From: Caryophanales bacterium UBA5026
GTDB lineage: Bacteria; Bacillota_I; Bacilli_A; RF39; UBA660
NCBI GenBank assembly: GCA_002416285.1
Contig: DICM01000036.1
Span: 13,200 to 47,966 of the forward strand
Reading direction: 5' to 3'
DNA: 34,767 nt
The notes under the pieces were generated by a model. It was not told where the DNA came from. It did not search any database and saw only the letters and a program-made list of their open reading frames with translations. Below are positions 14,321-23,409 of the stretch, piece by piece (the stretch's first letter is position 1; the number at the start of each line of letters is the position of its first letter). The translations under genes and the position numbers were made by a program.

Positions 14321-16264
14321 TCATGCTGTTCGATCTTCTATTTTTTCTTCAAATTGAAGAACTTTTTGTTTTGATTTTTCCTGTTGTGTTTTTTCATTCA
14401 TTTCATTTAATTCTACATACATTTCTTGTAATTGTCGATTCTTTTCAGCAATTTGTGCTTCTATAGCAATAAATTGTTGTTTAATTTGTTGAATTTCTGG
14501 ATGTTGTTCTAAGTCATATGAAAATTCCCAGAAGAATTCAATCTTTAAATGCTTTAATTGTGAAGCTGTATCTTCAAGTATTGCTTGAGTTGTAATATTA
14601 AGACTTCTTTGATCAGCAATTTGTCTTTCAATCTCTTTATAATTAATATAGCCAAGAGAATCATTTTGTTTATTGATTAACTTTCTCATTCCACGTAGAC
14701 GGTTATTTAAAATAATTGTACTTCCCAAAATACCGATTGTTGGATTCTTAAGTAATTTAATTGGAAGAGCTGTTAGGCCTAAATGAATAGTATTCTTTAA
14801 AAATTTTGTAAATCCACCTAGGAATGTCTTTCTCTTCTTGACTCTCTCTGCTTTTCGGAACAAGTCTTTGATTTTATTGATTTCTTCTTCTTGTTCTTGA
14901 ATATTTTTTTCAATAGAAAGTTCAAGTAACTGACGATCCTGGTAATTTGTTTTTTCTACAGGTTCTTCTTTTTGAATTTCTTTTTTCGGTTTTTCTTGCT
15001 CTTTTTTCTCTTTTAATTCTTCGACTTTAACAATTTTTGGTTCCTGTTTTAATAACTGAATTTCTTTTTCACATTTTTCAAGAAATTCATCTATTGCAGC
15101 GGAACTTTCTAAAAGATGATTTGGATCTAGTTTACTGAGCTCAAAATCATGTTCAAAATCCAAAAAGAATCCTTTTTTACTAAGGTCATTATATTCCTTT
15201 TCAAGTTCCTTTACTCGATTTCTCAAAATCTCAACCGCATAAGCTTTACGTTCAGGATCTTTCTCACGTGTTGTTTTCTGAACCCACTCTTCATATTCTT
15301 TCCAGTCGTGCTTTATATCATCAAAATTTCTCTTGAATTCTTTGAGATAAGTTTCAATTTCTTTTCTGCGTGTTTCATCAACTGCAACTTTTGTTTTAAT
15401 TATTTCAACAATATTTTCTTCTTGACTTATTTTATTTACCTTATCCGTTTTTAAATAACTTTCTCTCGTTTCGACTAATGCATCTTTTCGTTCTTTTCTT
15501 TTTAACTCTTCTCGATCTTCTTTCGATTGGACTTTTTTCGAAACTAGAACAATTGGAGCGAGAGCAATTCCTTTTAAAATATCCTTCACTGGATTTACAG
15601 TGAGATCCGTTACTGTTTCTTTTTCCTCTACCGATTGATAGTCATTTGTAGATTGTCTATCGATTATATCCTTTTTCTGAATAGGATTTTCTAACTTTAT
15701 TTTTTCAAGGTTATTTTCAATTCGATAATTTATAGTACTGATACGATCCAAGAAATTTTGGTGTTCCGCAATTAAACTAGCTTTTTGTTTTTCTTTCGAC
15801 TCAAATGGCTCAATAGAAGGTATTGCATTTGAATATCGTTCTTCATAAATTTGATACTTTTCTTTTTGTTCTTCTAGTTTATTGATTGCTTCTTCAAAAG
15901 AAATAGAATTTTCTTTTAAAGCTGTTTCTAATCTTTTAACACTCTGTTCAAATTTAATGAGATCATCATGATCCTTTTTCAGTTGTTCATCTGTAATTGC
16001 GGTTACTTCTTCTTTTTTTGGTGCAATAACAGTCTCAAAGAATCCTAAGAAAAGGCCTATCGAAATTCTTCCCAAAATTTGAAAACGACCATATCTTTTT
16101 ACATTAGTCATTTCAATAATTCGTTGTTTTTCTTTCTCCTTTAGCTTTTTCTTTTTCTTTCTTGTCAATTGATCCATTTCTTTTGCTTGTTTTAATTTTT
16201 TTTGTTTTTTTATACGAAACCAATCTTTAATTCGATTGATTAAGCTTCCCTTTTCACCCTTCAT
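14321..16264 (-). CDS. Large coiled-coil protein, function unknown
   Basis: A 647-residue, very lysine- and glutamate-rich protein. A basic N-terminus (KKKKKLKEKEKQR near residues 36-48) is followed by a weakly hydrophobic segment at about 63-85 (ILGRISIGLFLGFFETVIAP). Long coiled coils at about 90-210 and 270-470 follow, then a second less charged stretch near 500-535 (FLKNTIHLGLTALPIKLL, then PTIGILGSTIIL) and a final coiled coil. The two moderately hydrophobic parts might contact the membrane. It starts at 16264 behind AGGAGGATTTAT. I know no family for it, and neighbours give no functional hint. Confidence 0.65.
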   Translation of the reverse strand: MKGEKGSLINRIKDWFRIKKQKKLKQAKEMDQLTRKKKKKLKEKEKQRIIEMTNVKRYGRFQILGRISIGLFLGFFETVIAPKKEEVTAITDEQLKKDHDDLIKFEQSVKRLETALKENSISFEEAINKLEEQKEKYQIYEERYSNAIPSIEPFESKEKQKASLIAEHQNFLDRISTINYRIENNLEKIKLENPIQKKDIIDRQSTNDYQSVEEKETVTDLTVNPVKDILKGIALAPIVLVSKKVQSKEDREELKRKERKDALVETRESYLKTDKVNKISQEENIVEIIKTKVAVDETRRKEIETYLKEFKRNFDDIKHDWKEYEEWVQKTTREKDPERKAYAVEILRNRVKELEKEYNDLSKKGFFLDFEHDFELSKLDPNHLLESSAAIDEFLEKCEKEIQLLKQEPKIVKVEELKEKKEQEKPKKEIQKEEPVEKTNYQDRQLLELSIEKNIQEQEEEINKIKDLFRKAERVKKRKTFLGGFTKFLKNTIHLGLTALPIKLLKNPTIGILGSTIILNNRLRGMRKLINKQNDSLGYINYKEIERQIADQRSLNITTQAILEDTASQLKHLKIEFFWEFSYDLEQHPEIQQIKQQFIAIEAQIAEKNRQLQEMYVELNEMNEKTQQEKSKQKVLQFEEKIEDRTA

Positions 16265-16304
16265 ATAAATCCTCCTATTATTATTATTGTACCACAGAGC
16301 AAAA

Positions 16305-16332
16305 AAAAACGGAAGTTTTTACTTCCGTTTTT
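16305..16332 (-). terminator. Strong terminator-like hairpin just upstream of the large coiled-coil gene
   Basis: AAAAACGGAAGT and ACTTCCGTTTTT pair around TTTT, and a run of nine T follows on the minus strand. It lies 40 bp upstream of the start at 16264, so it would stop transcription entering that gene from upstream. It may be an old operon terminator or an attenuator. Confidence 0.65.
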
Positions 16333-16543
16333 AAAATTTATTCAGATAAAGAGAAAAATGGCTAATTATACTATCCAACCATCCTATTACTTTAAGAAGT
16401 TATAAATATAAAATATAATTTTTTATTCTTCCTATGATACAATATATATAATGAACAGTCTAAAGGCAATAATTATTGCTAGAATGATTTCGGCAATATC
16501 TAAAAAGCGTAAATAAAATTGTTATAATTTAAGGAGATTTTAA

Positions 16544-18082
16544 ATGAAAAATAAAATAAAATTTAAATCAACCACATTAGGTTTTACATTACTAGAACTG
16601 CTAGCGGTAATCGTCATACTAGCAATCATAATGGCAATTACGATACCACTTATTTTAGGTTTTATAGAACAAGCAAAAAATTCGTCTAGAAAATCTAACA
16701 TATTCGGTTATGCTGATGCAGTTCGTTTAGCAATAGTAACAAATAATGAAAATACTGAATCAGACAAGATAATACCAAAAGAATGGATAGACAACAATGT
16801 TTCATACAAAGGTAACAAAGTAAATTGTAATATGATTTATAACTCTAAGAAATATGATCTCATACTACATGAATGTAATGTTGCGAATAATCAACAAAAA
16901 TATTGCTTTTTTAGTGGGAGAGTAATAAATTGTGATGATGATTATTATTTAAAAATATATCGTGAAATTCCACAAGGTGATTTTGATGTAATAACGGATG
17001 AGAATAATATTAAATATAATTTAATATACAACTTTGATGACTTAGCAAAATTCAGAGATTTAGTAAATAGTGGACAAGTGAATTTAAATGCGAAATTGAT
17101 GAGCGATATAAACTTGGATACAGGTTCCAATCAACCTTCACAGATTTGGGAACCAATCGGCTATTTTTTTAAAGAAAAAAGAATAGTTCCGCAGTGGGGA
17201 CAATTAATCCGTAATGGTTCCAGTTTTAAAACTACAGGAAATGATCCGAAATTAGGATTCTATAATGATCTCAATTCTATTGTAGGAGTCAAAATAGAAT
17301 TAAATTCTCCCCTAGCACAATCTATATACTTTGAATTATACTATGCTACTGCCGAAGATAACCTTAGTGAAACAAATACATCAAAAAAAACAATTCCTGC
17401 TGGAACATCTAGTTGGATCATGACTTTACCAATTGGAAATTGGCAAAAACTCCGATTTGATTTTGGAACTACATCGAACATCTCTTTTAACATCAAAAAA
17501 TTAAGTGTTTTAACGAATGATGAATATCTATTAGAAACTGCTGATACTTTAAATAACAATCCTAATTATTCTATGATAAATCATATCACAATAAATGGTA
17601 CCGAAATTAAAACAACAAACGGCGATCCGTTTATGGGGTATTCGAATCTAACTGTACCTAATATATTTCAAGTGAATGCTTCTTTCAACGTGGGTGTTTC
17701 AGCTGCTTTTAGTGCCCAAATATATTATGGGCAACCTGGACTTAGTGAGAGTCAGAAAGCTGCAAAGAATATCGCTAAAAATGCCTTACAATATAGCATT
17801 AGTATTCCAGTAAATAATTGGTCTACGATTCGATATGATTTTGGTGACTATGCTAACCTTACTCTCAACATTCAAAAATTAAGTGTTAATTATATGAAAG
17901 AAAATAAATTAATTGATGAGACTGATTTAAATTTAGCCTATCAAGGTATTTTTGATGGCAATAATAAAACAATCTCCTATTTAACTCCTAATAATAGTGT
18001 CTTAACACAGAATAACTATAATGGATTATTTGATATGGTTAGTGATATCAGTAACATTAAAAATCTAATTGTAACTCAATAA
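16544..18082 (+). CDS. Prepilin-type surface protein with duplicated jelly-roll-like domains
   Basis: A 512-residue protein. The prepilin signal is G13/FTLLE with Glu at +5, a 20-residue hydrophobic helix follows, then IEQAKN. Residues about 50-135 form a pilin-like head with four Cys. LNAKLMSDINL and IWEPIG (about 181-206) and YQGIFDGNNKTI...GLF...IKNL (466-508) are the usual consecutive parts of a GLUG-like adhesin module. Between them lie two related domains, residues 224-322 and 351-448, both ending SFNIKKLSV/LNIQKLSV and sharing F-K/I-K-T-T and R-x-D-F-G. These look like carbohydrate-binding jelly rolls. The protein ends right after the first GLUG unit, earlier than usual. The start follows AAGGAG. 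Surface location and binding are inference. Confidence 0.78.
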   Translation: MKNKIKFKSTTLGFTLLELLAVIVILAIIMAITIPLILGFIEQAKNSSRKSNIFGYADAVRLAIVTNNENTESDKIIPKEWIDNNVSYKGNKVNCNMIYNSKKYDLILHECNVANNQQKYCFFSGRVINCDDDYYLKIYREIPQGDFDVITDENNIKYNLIYNFDDLAKFRDLVNSGQVNLNAKLMSDINLDTGSNQPSQIWEPIGYFFKEKRIVPQWGQLIRNGSSFKTTGNDPKLGFYNDLNSIVGVKIELNSPLAQSIYFELYYATAEDNLSETNTSKKTIPAGTSSWIMTLPIGNWQKLRFDFGTTSNISFNIKKLSVLTNDEYLLETADTLNNNPNYSMINHITINGTEIKTTNGDPFMGYSNLTVPNIFQVNASFNVGVSAAFSAQIYYGQPGLSESQKAAKNIAKNALQYSISIPVNNWSTIRYDFGDYANLTLNIQKLSVNYMKENKLIDETDLNLAYQGIFDGNNKTISYLTPNNSVLTQNNYNGLFDMVSDISNIKNLIVTQ

Positions 18083-18119
18083 AGATATGTATTTAATCAT
18101 AGTAAAATATAGTAGAATT

Positions 18120-18149
18120 AAAAAACAAAGAAAAATATCTTTGTTTTTT
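18120..18149. terminator. Bidirectional terminator between the pilin-like gene and the RpiB-like gene
   Basis: AAAAAACAAAGA (18120-18131) and TCTTTGTTTTTT (18138-18149) pair around a 6-base loop, with T runs in both directions, between converging genes. Confidence 0.75.
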
Positions 18150-18182
18150 TATCACTGTAATAGGTTTTATCCAGTTACAATA

Positions 18183-18809
18183 CTAGAAACGAAGTAAATA
18201 TTGTTTCAACTCGCTTTCTTCAACCGCTCTTAAAACTTCTTTTACATTGCCTCGATCAATTGTATCTCTTAAAAATTGTTGATCAATTGTTTTTACAATG
18301 GTAAGCATATCTTGATGACTTATCCTTTTTATTTCGTCTAATATTTTTTTATTTGTTTGTTCAGGTATTGCTCTTTCTAGTGGATAACCTTCTCCAAAGC
18401 TACTTTCAAATAAGCTTTTAAAAATAGCTTTTAAAGTTAATTCACTTCCCCATCCAAATCCCTTTGCAAATGGTAGAGAAATAGCATTGCCATTGTTTAC
18501 TCTAGCAAATAAGGTTGCGTCCGTAGGATCAACGATATAACCACATAATACATTTGGGAAACTATTACAGGCTAGCATCGCACCTTCCCCAGTTCCACAT
18601 CCTGTTACAACAAAATCGACTGCTCTTGTATTTAAAAGGATGGCGGTTAAAAGACCTGCTTGAACATAAGTCAAATTTTTATCTTCTGAAGTTGTCATCC
18701 CAGCATTTATTACCTGATGTCCATAAGTCTCACTAACTTCTTTTAAAGCAGATAAAATGATATTGTTTTTACTGACTTGACTATTCTCATTAATTAGAGC
18801 TATTTTCAT
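18183..18809 (-). CDS. RpiB/LacA/LacB-family sugar-phosphate isomerase-like protein
   Basis: A 208-residue protein. MKIALINENSQ, YVQAGLLTAILL, the active-site-like VTGCGTGEGAMLACN (with the catalytic-type Cys) and the ARVNNGNAISL segment fit the ribose-5-phosphate isomerase B/LacAB family. A C-terminal extension of about 60 helical residues makes it longer than RpiB (about 150). RpiB interconverts ribose- and ribulose-5-phosphate; LacAB acts on galactose/tagatose-6-phosphate. Which sugar is used here is unknown. I use the ATG at 18809 behind GGTGAT; a longer frame from 18860 overlaps ddl and a hairpin. It is the last gene of the murein operon. Confidence 0.8.
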   Translation of the reverse strand: MKIALINENSQVSKNNIILSALKEVSETYGHQVINAGMTTSEDKNLTYVQAGLLTAILLNTRAVDFVVTGCGTGEGAMLACNSFPNVLCGYIVDPTDATLFARVNNGNAISLPFAKGFGWGSELTLKAIFKSLFESSFGEGYPLERAIPEQTNKKILDEIKRISHQDMLTIVKTIDQQFLRDTIDRGNVKEVLRAVEESELKQYLLRF

Positions 18810-18820
18810 ATTATCACCAA

Positions 18821-18841
18821 AAAAGGAATTAAATTCCTTTT
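18821..18841 (-). terminator. Hairpin over the ddl stop codon
   Basis: AAAAGGAATT and AATTCCTTTT pair nearly end to end around the TAA of ddl, and six T follow on the minus strand. It could partly terminate the transcript before the RpiB-like gene or shape the two overlapping translation signals. Confidence 0.4.
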
Positions 18842-20031
18842 GTTCCTTTCGCTCCACCATGATAAGTACTCAAAATATTTGATTCAAATGATTGGACTTT
18901 CTTAGATTGATTTTTAAATTCTTTTATGGCAATCGTCATCATATCATCTAATAATGTCTTATATTCTTTTCCTTCTGCTTTCCAAAGATAGAATGCGAAA
19001 GATCCTGGAATGGTATTTGGTTCATTAACATAAACTTCTTTTGTCTCTTTATTAATTAGGAAATCAATTCTGGTTGTTCCCGCTAAATTAAGAGCTCTAA
19101 AGGTTTCTATTGAAAGCTCTTTTATTTTATTTTCAGTGGATTTATCAATTCTAGCTGGTACAATCATTTCACCAGTAGAGATTTTTCCACCATTTTTTGC
19201 TCCCGTTTTTGGACCTTTCGCTTTTCCTTTTCCTGACCCGATATATTTGTCTTCAAAAGTTAAAAAGTCATTCTTAGTAAGCATTTCAGCAATGGCACTT
19301 GTTCTTTGATATTCATAGTTTCCACAAACACTACAGTTTACTTCTAATAAGTTTGAAACCATCTCTTCTACAATGATTTTATTATCATATTTAATTGCTT
19401 CATTAATTCTAGTATCTATTTCTGTTTCGTTTTTGGCAACGCTAATTCCTACACTACTTCCTAGTGTCGCTGGTTTAACAATTACTGGATAACCTAATTT
19501 TTTAATGTCTTTTAAAATAGCATCCTGATTTGTTAAATATTCACTATCATAGAACCAAACATATTTTGGTGTTGGAATATTTGATGCCTGCATAATCATT
19601 TTTTGTACTACTTTGTCCTGGCCTAAGGCAGCACCTAAAACTTTGCATCCTACATACGGTATACCAATACTATCTAAATATCCTTGCAGTGATCCGTCTT
19701 CCACATTTTTTCCATGAACAATTGGAAATGCTAAATCGATCTCTGCTACTGTTTTATTGAATAATCCATTGGCTTTTTGTAAGAAAAATTCTCCATTTTT
19801 ATTCACTAATACGACTTTTTTCGCATATTTTTTCAAAGAATCAAAATCGCGATAAACTTCCATATCCATAAGCATTTTTCCGGTATACCAAGTTCGATCC
19901 TTTGTGATATAAATTGGAACAATCTCATACTTTTCTTGATCGATATTTTCCATCGCTTGTACAGCTGTAATAATACTAACTTCGTGTTCTACTGAACAGC
20001 CACCAAATAGAACTCCTACTCTTATCTTCAT
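18829..20031 (-). CDS. ddl: D-alanine--D-alanine ligase
   Basis: A 400-residue ATP-grasp ligase that joins two D-alanines for the peptidoglycan stem peptide. N-terminal VGVLFGGCSVEHEVSI, central FPIVHGKNVEDGSLQGYLD, PVIVKPATLGSSVGISVAK, and C-terminal RIDFLI...YVNEPNTIPG are the family motifs. An insert of about 15 Gly/Lys residues (GSGKGKAKGPKTGAK, near 285) sits in the loop after FEDKY, and a tail rich in Lys and Gly ends the protein, making it longer than the common 350-370. It lies 9 bp after murF, whose product uses D-Ala-D-Ala in the next step. Confidence 0.95.
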   Translation of the reverse strand: MKIRVGVLFGGCSVEHEVSIITAVQAMENIDQEKYEIVPIYITKDRTWYTGKMLMDMEVYRDFDSLKKYAKKVVLVNKNGEFFLQKANGLFNKTVAEIDLAFPIVHGKNVEDGSLQGYLDSIGIPYVGCKVLGAALGQDKVVQKMIMQASNIPTPKYVWFYDSEYLTNQDAILKDIKKLGYPVIVKPATLGSSVGISVAKNETEIDTRINEAIKYDNKIIVEEMVSNLLEVNCSVCGNYEYQRTSAIAEMLTKNDFLTFEDKYIGSGKGKAKGPKTGAKNGGKISTGEMIVPARIDKSTENKIKELSIETFRALNLAGTTRIDFLINKETKEVYVNEPNTIPGSFAFYLWKAEGKEYKTLLDDMMTIAIKEFKNQSKKVQSFESNILSTYHGGAKGTKGI

Positions 20032-20040
20032 ATAATCCTC

Positions 20041-21633
20041 CTACTTCTCATTAAATATATCTGGTAAATCATTTTCTAAAAGAAGATATGTTGAACCTTC
20101 ATCTAGGCTTTGTACTAGTGGAAAGGCTTTCATAACATCATTTAGAATATGAATGTTTTTATTTGAATATTTCTTCTTTTTCAATCCTTCAGCTATTGCT
20201 TTCGTCTGTTCTTCTCCAACTAGGATTACCTCATCACAAACATCGGCAATCTGTTCTCCAAACACTTGATTTAAACGTTCCTGTTCTGGTCCTAATTCAA
20301 TCATTCCGGGTGTTACAATTATCTTTTTACCTGGCATCATAGCAAGGACATCAAGGGCCATCTTTGCTCCAACTGGATTTGAATTATAGGCATCATCTAT
20401 TAAATTGATATTATAATATTTTCGCATTTCTAATCGGTGTTCGATACTATTAACACGTTTTACACCGGCTTGCAATTCTCCTACTTCCATACCAAGTTCA
20501 TAACCGAGTGCGAGTGCAGCTAAAATATTATAAACATTGGCTTTACCAAATAGTTTTGTTTGGAATGAATATTTCTTTTTATCTCCTTTAAACGATACAT
20601 CAAAGGTTGTTCCAGTAGCAGTAATCTGAATATTTTCTGCTTTGACATCAACATCATCAGACTCAATCCCAATCCATTTAATCTGGCAATTATTCTTTAA
20701 TGGATAAGAACGTTGTAATGGATCATCACCATTTAAAATTCCAATTCCATCACTTGGGAGAGATTCAATTAATTCAAATTTTCCCTTTTGTATATTTTCT
20801 TGTGATCCAAAGCTTTCTAAATGAGCAGTTCCAATCTTGGTTAAAATACCGTAAGTGGGATGAACATAATCACAAAGTTCTTTGATTTCTCCTCTTTTGA
20901 ATGCTCCCATTTCAGCGATAAATAAATCAGTAAATTTATCTAAATAATTGTTGATTGTAATAGTTAAACCAACTGGAGTATTAAAGTTTTTCGGTGTGGG
21001 TAAAGCATTGTATTTTATATTTAAAATATCACTTAAAATATTTTTACTACTCGTTTTGCCATAACTTCCAGTAATGCCGATTACTTTTAAATTTGACATG
21101 CTTTTTAATTTCTTTTTCGCTTTGTTTTCAAAACCTTTTTTTATCATTGCTTCAATTGGCATATTAATCGTATTCGCAACCACTGTCACAATTGGATTCA
21201 TATAAATTAGCAATCCTAAAGTTAAATAATAAACCGCAAGCATATGTTCATCAAATGCAATTCCAAATAAAATAATTGGAATTAAATAAAGAATATACTC
21301 TGTTACAAATAATCTTTTAATACGACTTGTTATAGCAAGTGGTTTTTTTGTTACTTCTCTTTTTTGATTTCTTAATAATAACAGTGAATTAACCGTATAA
21401 AATATGATAAAAACAACCATAGCTAATAATGAGTCAACCACAAAAAATACAAAAAACAAAAGAAAACATAAATCGATATTCCAAAATACTTTACTTGGAT
21501 TATTGATAATCCATTTAATATAACGATTTCCTAAATTGTACCAATTTTGTTGTAATACATGAAACGATTTCTTAGTTTTAAAGAATAGATACAATAGTAA
21601 TGGCAACGTTGATACAAAAAATTTAATTAACAT
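20041..21633 (-). CDS. murF: UDP-MurNAc-tripeptide--D-Ala-D-Ala ligase (MurF) with N-terminal membrane domain
   Basis: A 530-residue protein. The first ~165 residues contain several membrane segments (about 3-17, 53-90, 112-160). The rest is a Mur ligase: ATP-binding ITGSYGKTSSKN near 187, NFNTPVGLT, AEMGAFKRGEI, IGTAHLESFGS, then the Mur middle and C-terminal domains with LIDDAYNSNPVGAK and VTPGMIELG. MurF adds D-Ala-D-Ala to the UDP-MurNAc-tripeptide. The neighbouring ddl supports this assignment over MurC, D or E. A fused membrane domain is unusual for MurF and would tether the last cytoplasmic step near MraY. Frame and start (MLIKFF at 21633) are continuous with the membrane part. Confidence 0.9.
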   Translation of the reverse strand: MLIKFFVSTLPLLLYLFFKTKKSFHVLQQNWYNLGNRYIKWIINNPSKVFWNIDLCFLLFFVFFVVDSLLAMVVFIIFYTVNSLLLLRNQKREVTKKPLAITSRIKRLFVTEYILYLIPIILFGIAFDEHMLAVYYLTLGLLIYMNPIVTVVANTINMPIEAMIKKGFENKAKKKLKSMSNLKVIGITGSYGKTSSKNILSDILNIKYNALPTPKNFNTPVGLTITINNYLDKFTDLFIAEMGAFKRGEIKELCDYVHPTYGILTKIGTAHLESFGSQENIQKGKFELIESLPSDGIGILNGDDPLQRSYPLKNNCQIKWIGIESDDVDVKAENIQITATGTTFDVSFKGDKKKYSFQTKLFGKANVYNILAALALGYELGMEVGELQAGVKRVNSIEHRLEMRKYYNINLIDDAYNSNPVGAKMALDVLAMMPGKKIIVTPGMIELGPEQERLNQVFGEQIADVCDEVILVGEEQTKAIAEGLKKKKYSNKNIHILNDVMKAFPLVQSLDEGSTYLLLENDLPDIFNEK

Positions 21634-21636
21634 AAA

Positions 21637-22371
21637 CTACCTCCCTAAGAAACTACGCATTACATTAATAGTTTGCCCGATTCTTTCTAAATATGCATAA
21701 TGTGTAGCGTTTTCATAAATAACTAATCCAGCATCTGGAATCAGATTTTCTAATTTCTGTGCTGCTTCAATCGATACTTGATCATCAAGCTCTCCCCAAA
21801 TTAGTAAGGTCGGACATTTAATGTTTTTAATATCCTCACATATATCGGTATTAACATGTCCTACTAATATATTTCTCATCATTGGACTAGCGTTTTTATA
21901 GTCTGTTGAGCCAATATGCTTTTTCGCAAATTCTTCTAAACCCTTCAACCCCGGAACTTTCTTCACAGATTTTAACATTTTTGTTTTAAATGATAACTTT
22001 TGGATTTCTTTACGAAATGTTGGCGCAAATAAAATTAGCTTTGAACATTCATATTTTGCTGCATAAAGTAGTGCTATTTTACCACCAAAAGAATGTCCGA
22101 CAACAATGGGATTTGAGACATTTAATTCCTTTAATAAGTGATGAACAAAATCAGTATATTCATATACTGACCAGACTGTTTTGGGTTCATCACTAAGACC
22201 ATGTCCTGGTAAATCCAAAATAATTAGATCAAAGTCCTCTTGAAAAGGATCTGCAACTGGTTGCATCATTTCAATATTTTGTCCCCATCCATGTAAATAG
22301 ACGATTGATTCACCATTTTTATTTCCATATCTCTTATAATTTATATTTGTTTCTCCTATTTTTAGAAACAT
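21637..22371 (-). CDS. Alpha/beta hydrolase
   Basis: A 244-residue protein of the alpha/beta hydrolase fold. YLHGWGQN (oxyanion loop), VGHSFGGK with the nucleophile Ser near residue 93, LLIWGELDDQVS (Asp) and ENATHYAYLE (His) supply a complete Ser-Asp-His triad. There is no signal peptide. It is the first gene of the operon with murF, ddl and the RpiB-like gene, 3 bp before murF. A murein-related ester or amide substrate is conceivable, but this is only context. Confidence 0.85.
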   Translation of the reverse strand: MFLKIGETNINYKRYGNKNGESIVYLHGWGQNIEMMQPVADPFQEDFDLIILDLPGHGLSDEPKTVWSVYEYTDFVHHLLKELNVSNPIVVGHSFGGKIALLYAAKYECSKLILFAPTFRKEIQKLSFKTKMLKSVKKVPGLKGLEEFAKKHIGSTDYKNASPMMRNILVGHVNTDICEDIKNIKCPTLLIWGELDDQVSIEAAQKLENLIPDAGLVIYENATHYAYLERIGQTINVMRSFLGR

Positions 22372-22423
22372 ACAATCACCATAAACATTATAGCATTATT
22401 TTAGTGTTGTTCCAAACACAAAT

Positions 22424-22453
22424 AAAAAAAAATCCTATTATAGGAAATTTTTT
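22424..22453 (-). terminator. Intrinsic terminator after uppP
   Basis: TCCTAT and ATAGGA arms with an A run on one side and a T run on the other form a hairpin with eight or more T on the minus strand, about 40 bp beyond the uppP stop. Confidence 0.6.
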
Positions 22454-22492
22454 GATAAAAAATGTAAAATAATAACTTGTTTTTCCGCAAGG

Positions 22493-23314
22493 CTATTTTA
22501 GAAAAAAATAAAGTAGTACTGCGATTCCTAGTATAATTCTATAGTATCCAAATATCTTAAAATCATTTTTCTTAATATATTTCATCAAAAATTTTATAAC
22601 AATTAATGATACGAAAAATGCAGTAAACATGCCAATCCCTAAAACAAGTAATTCAGAGGTAGAAAATTGAAATCCAAATTTAAGTATTTTTATTAGACTA
22701 GCTCCAAACATAGCAGGAATTCCTAAAAAGAATGTAAATTCAGCAGCAATTTCTCTACTAGTCCCCACTAAAATTCCTCCTAAAATTGTTGCCCCTGATC
22801 TAGAGGTTCCAGGAATTAGTGAAAGAACTTGAAAGAGACCTATTTTTAATGTTGTAATGAAATCTAATTTTTCAAACCGATCTATTTTTTGAACACTCTT
22901 TTTATTCCTATTCTCGATTACAATAAACAATATTCCATAAAAGATTAGAGCAATTGAAATCGTCTGATAATTATAAAAGAATTTATCGATGATGTCCTCA
23001 AACAATATTCCGATTATTGCAAGTGGAATCGATGCAATAATAACTTTAAACCAAATTGAATACGTTTCCTTTTTTTGAATTTCTGTTTTTTTATTTGAAA
23101 AAGGATTTAATTTATTAAAATATAATACAACTACTGCTAATATTGCACCTAATTGAATTACGACAAAGAACATCTCTTTAAAAGAATCAGATAAATTTAA
23201 ATGAACAAACTCATCAAACAATAACATGTGTCCTGTACTACTAATAGGAAGCCATTCGGTTATACCTTCTATTATTCCTAATATTATCGTTTTCATTATC
23301 TCTATTATTTCCAT
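22493..23314 (-). CDS. uppP: Undecaprenyl-diphosphatase (UppP/BacA)
   Basis: A 273-residue integral membrane enzyme that removes a phosphate from undecaprenyl diphosphate to recycle the lipid carrier for murein and wall polymer synthesis. Family motifs are GIIEGITEWLPISSTGH (residues about 12-28, with the catalytic Glu and Ser) and LIPGTSRSGATILGG (about 166-180). I count about eight hydrophobic segments. The start at 23314 follows GGAGAGG, with a TGTTATAAT extended -10 box about 25 bp further up. It is a single-gene unit with its own terminator. Loss or gain of UppP alters bacitracin sensitivity in other species. Confidence 0.95.
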   Translation of the reverse strand: MEIIEIMKTIILGIIEGITEWLPISSTGHMLLFDEFVHLNLSDSFKEMFFVVIQLGAILAVVVLYFNKLNPFSNKKTEIQKKETYSIWFKVIIASIPLAIIGILFEDIIDKFFYNYQTISIALIFYGILFIVIENRNKKSVQKIDRFEKLDFITTLKIGLFQVLSLIPGTSRSGATILGGILVGTSREIAAEFTFFLGIPAMFGASLIKILKFGFQFSTSELLVLGIGMFTAFFVSLIVIKFLMKYIKKNDFKIFGYYRIILGIAVLLYFFLK

Positions 23315-23389
23315 ATTACCTCTCCATTCTAAATTAAATTATAACACTACTGTCAATTATAGAAAACATATTTATTACTACCATACAAA

Positions 23390-23409
23390 AACATACCATA
23401 AGGTATGTT
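23390..23409 (-). terminator. Terminator after khpA
   Basis: AACATACC and GGTATGTT pair around a 4-base loop, with TTTTTG following on the minus strand. It ends the rpsP-khpA transcript. Confidence 0.65.

Noticed and set aside
16451..16516. A 21-codon plus-strand frame (MNSLKAIIIARMISAISKKRK pattern in shorter form) upstream of the pilin-like gene
   Set aside because: It looks like a small amphipathic peptide, but no ribosome-binding site precedes it and the ATG overlaps a TATAAT-like stretch. The evidence is too weak to call a gene.
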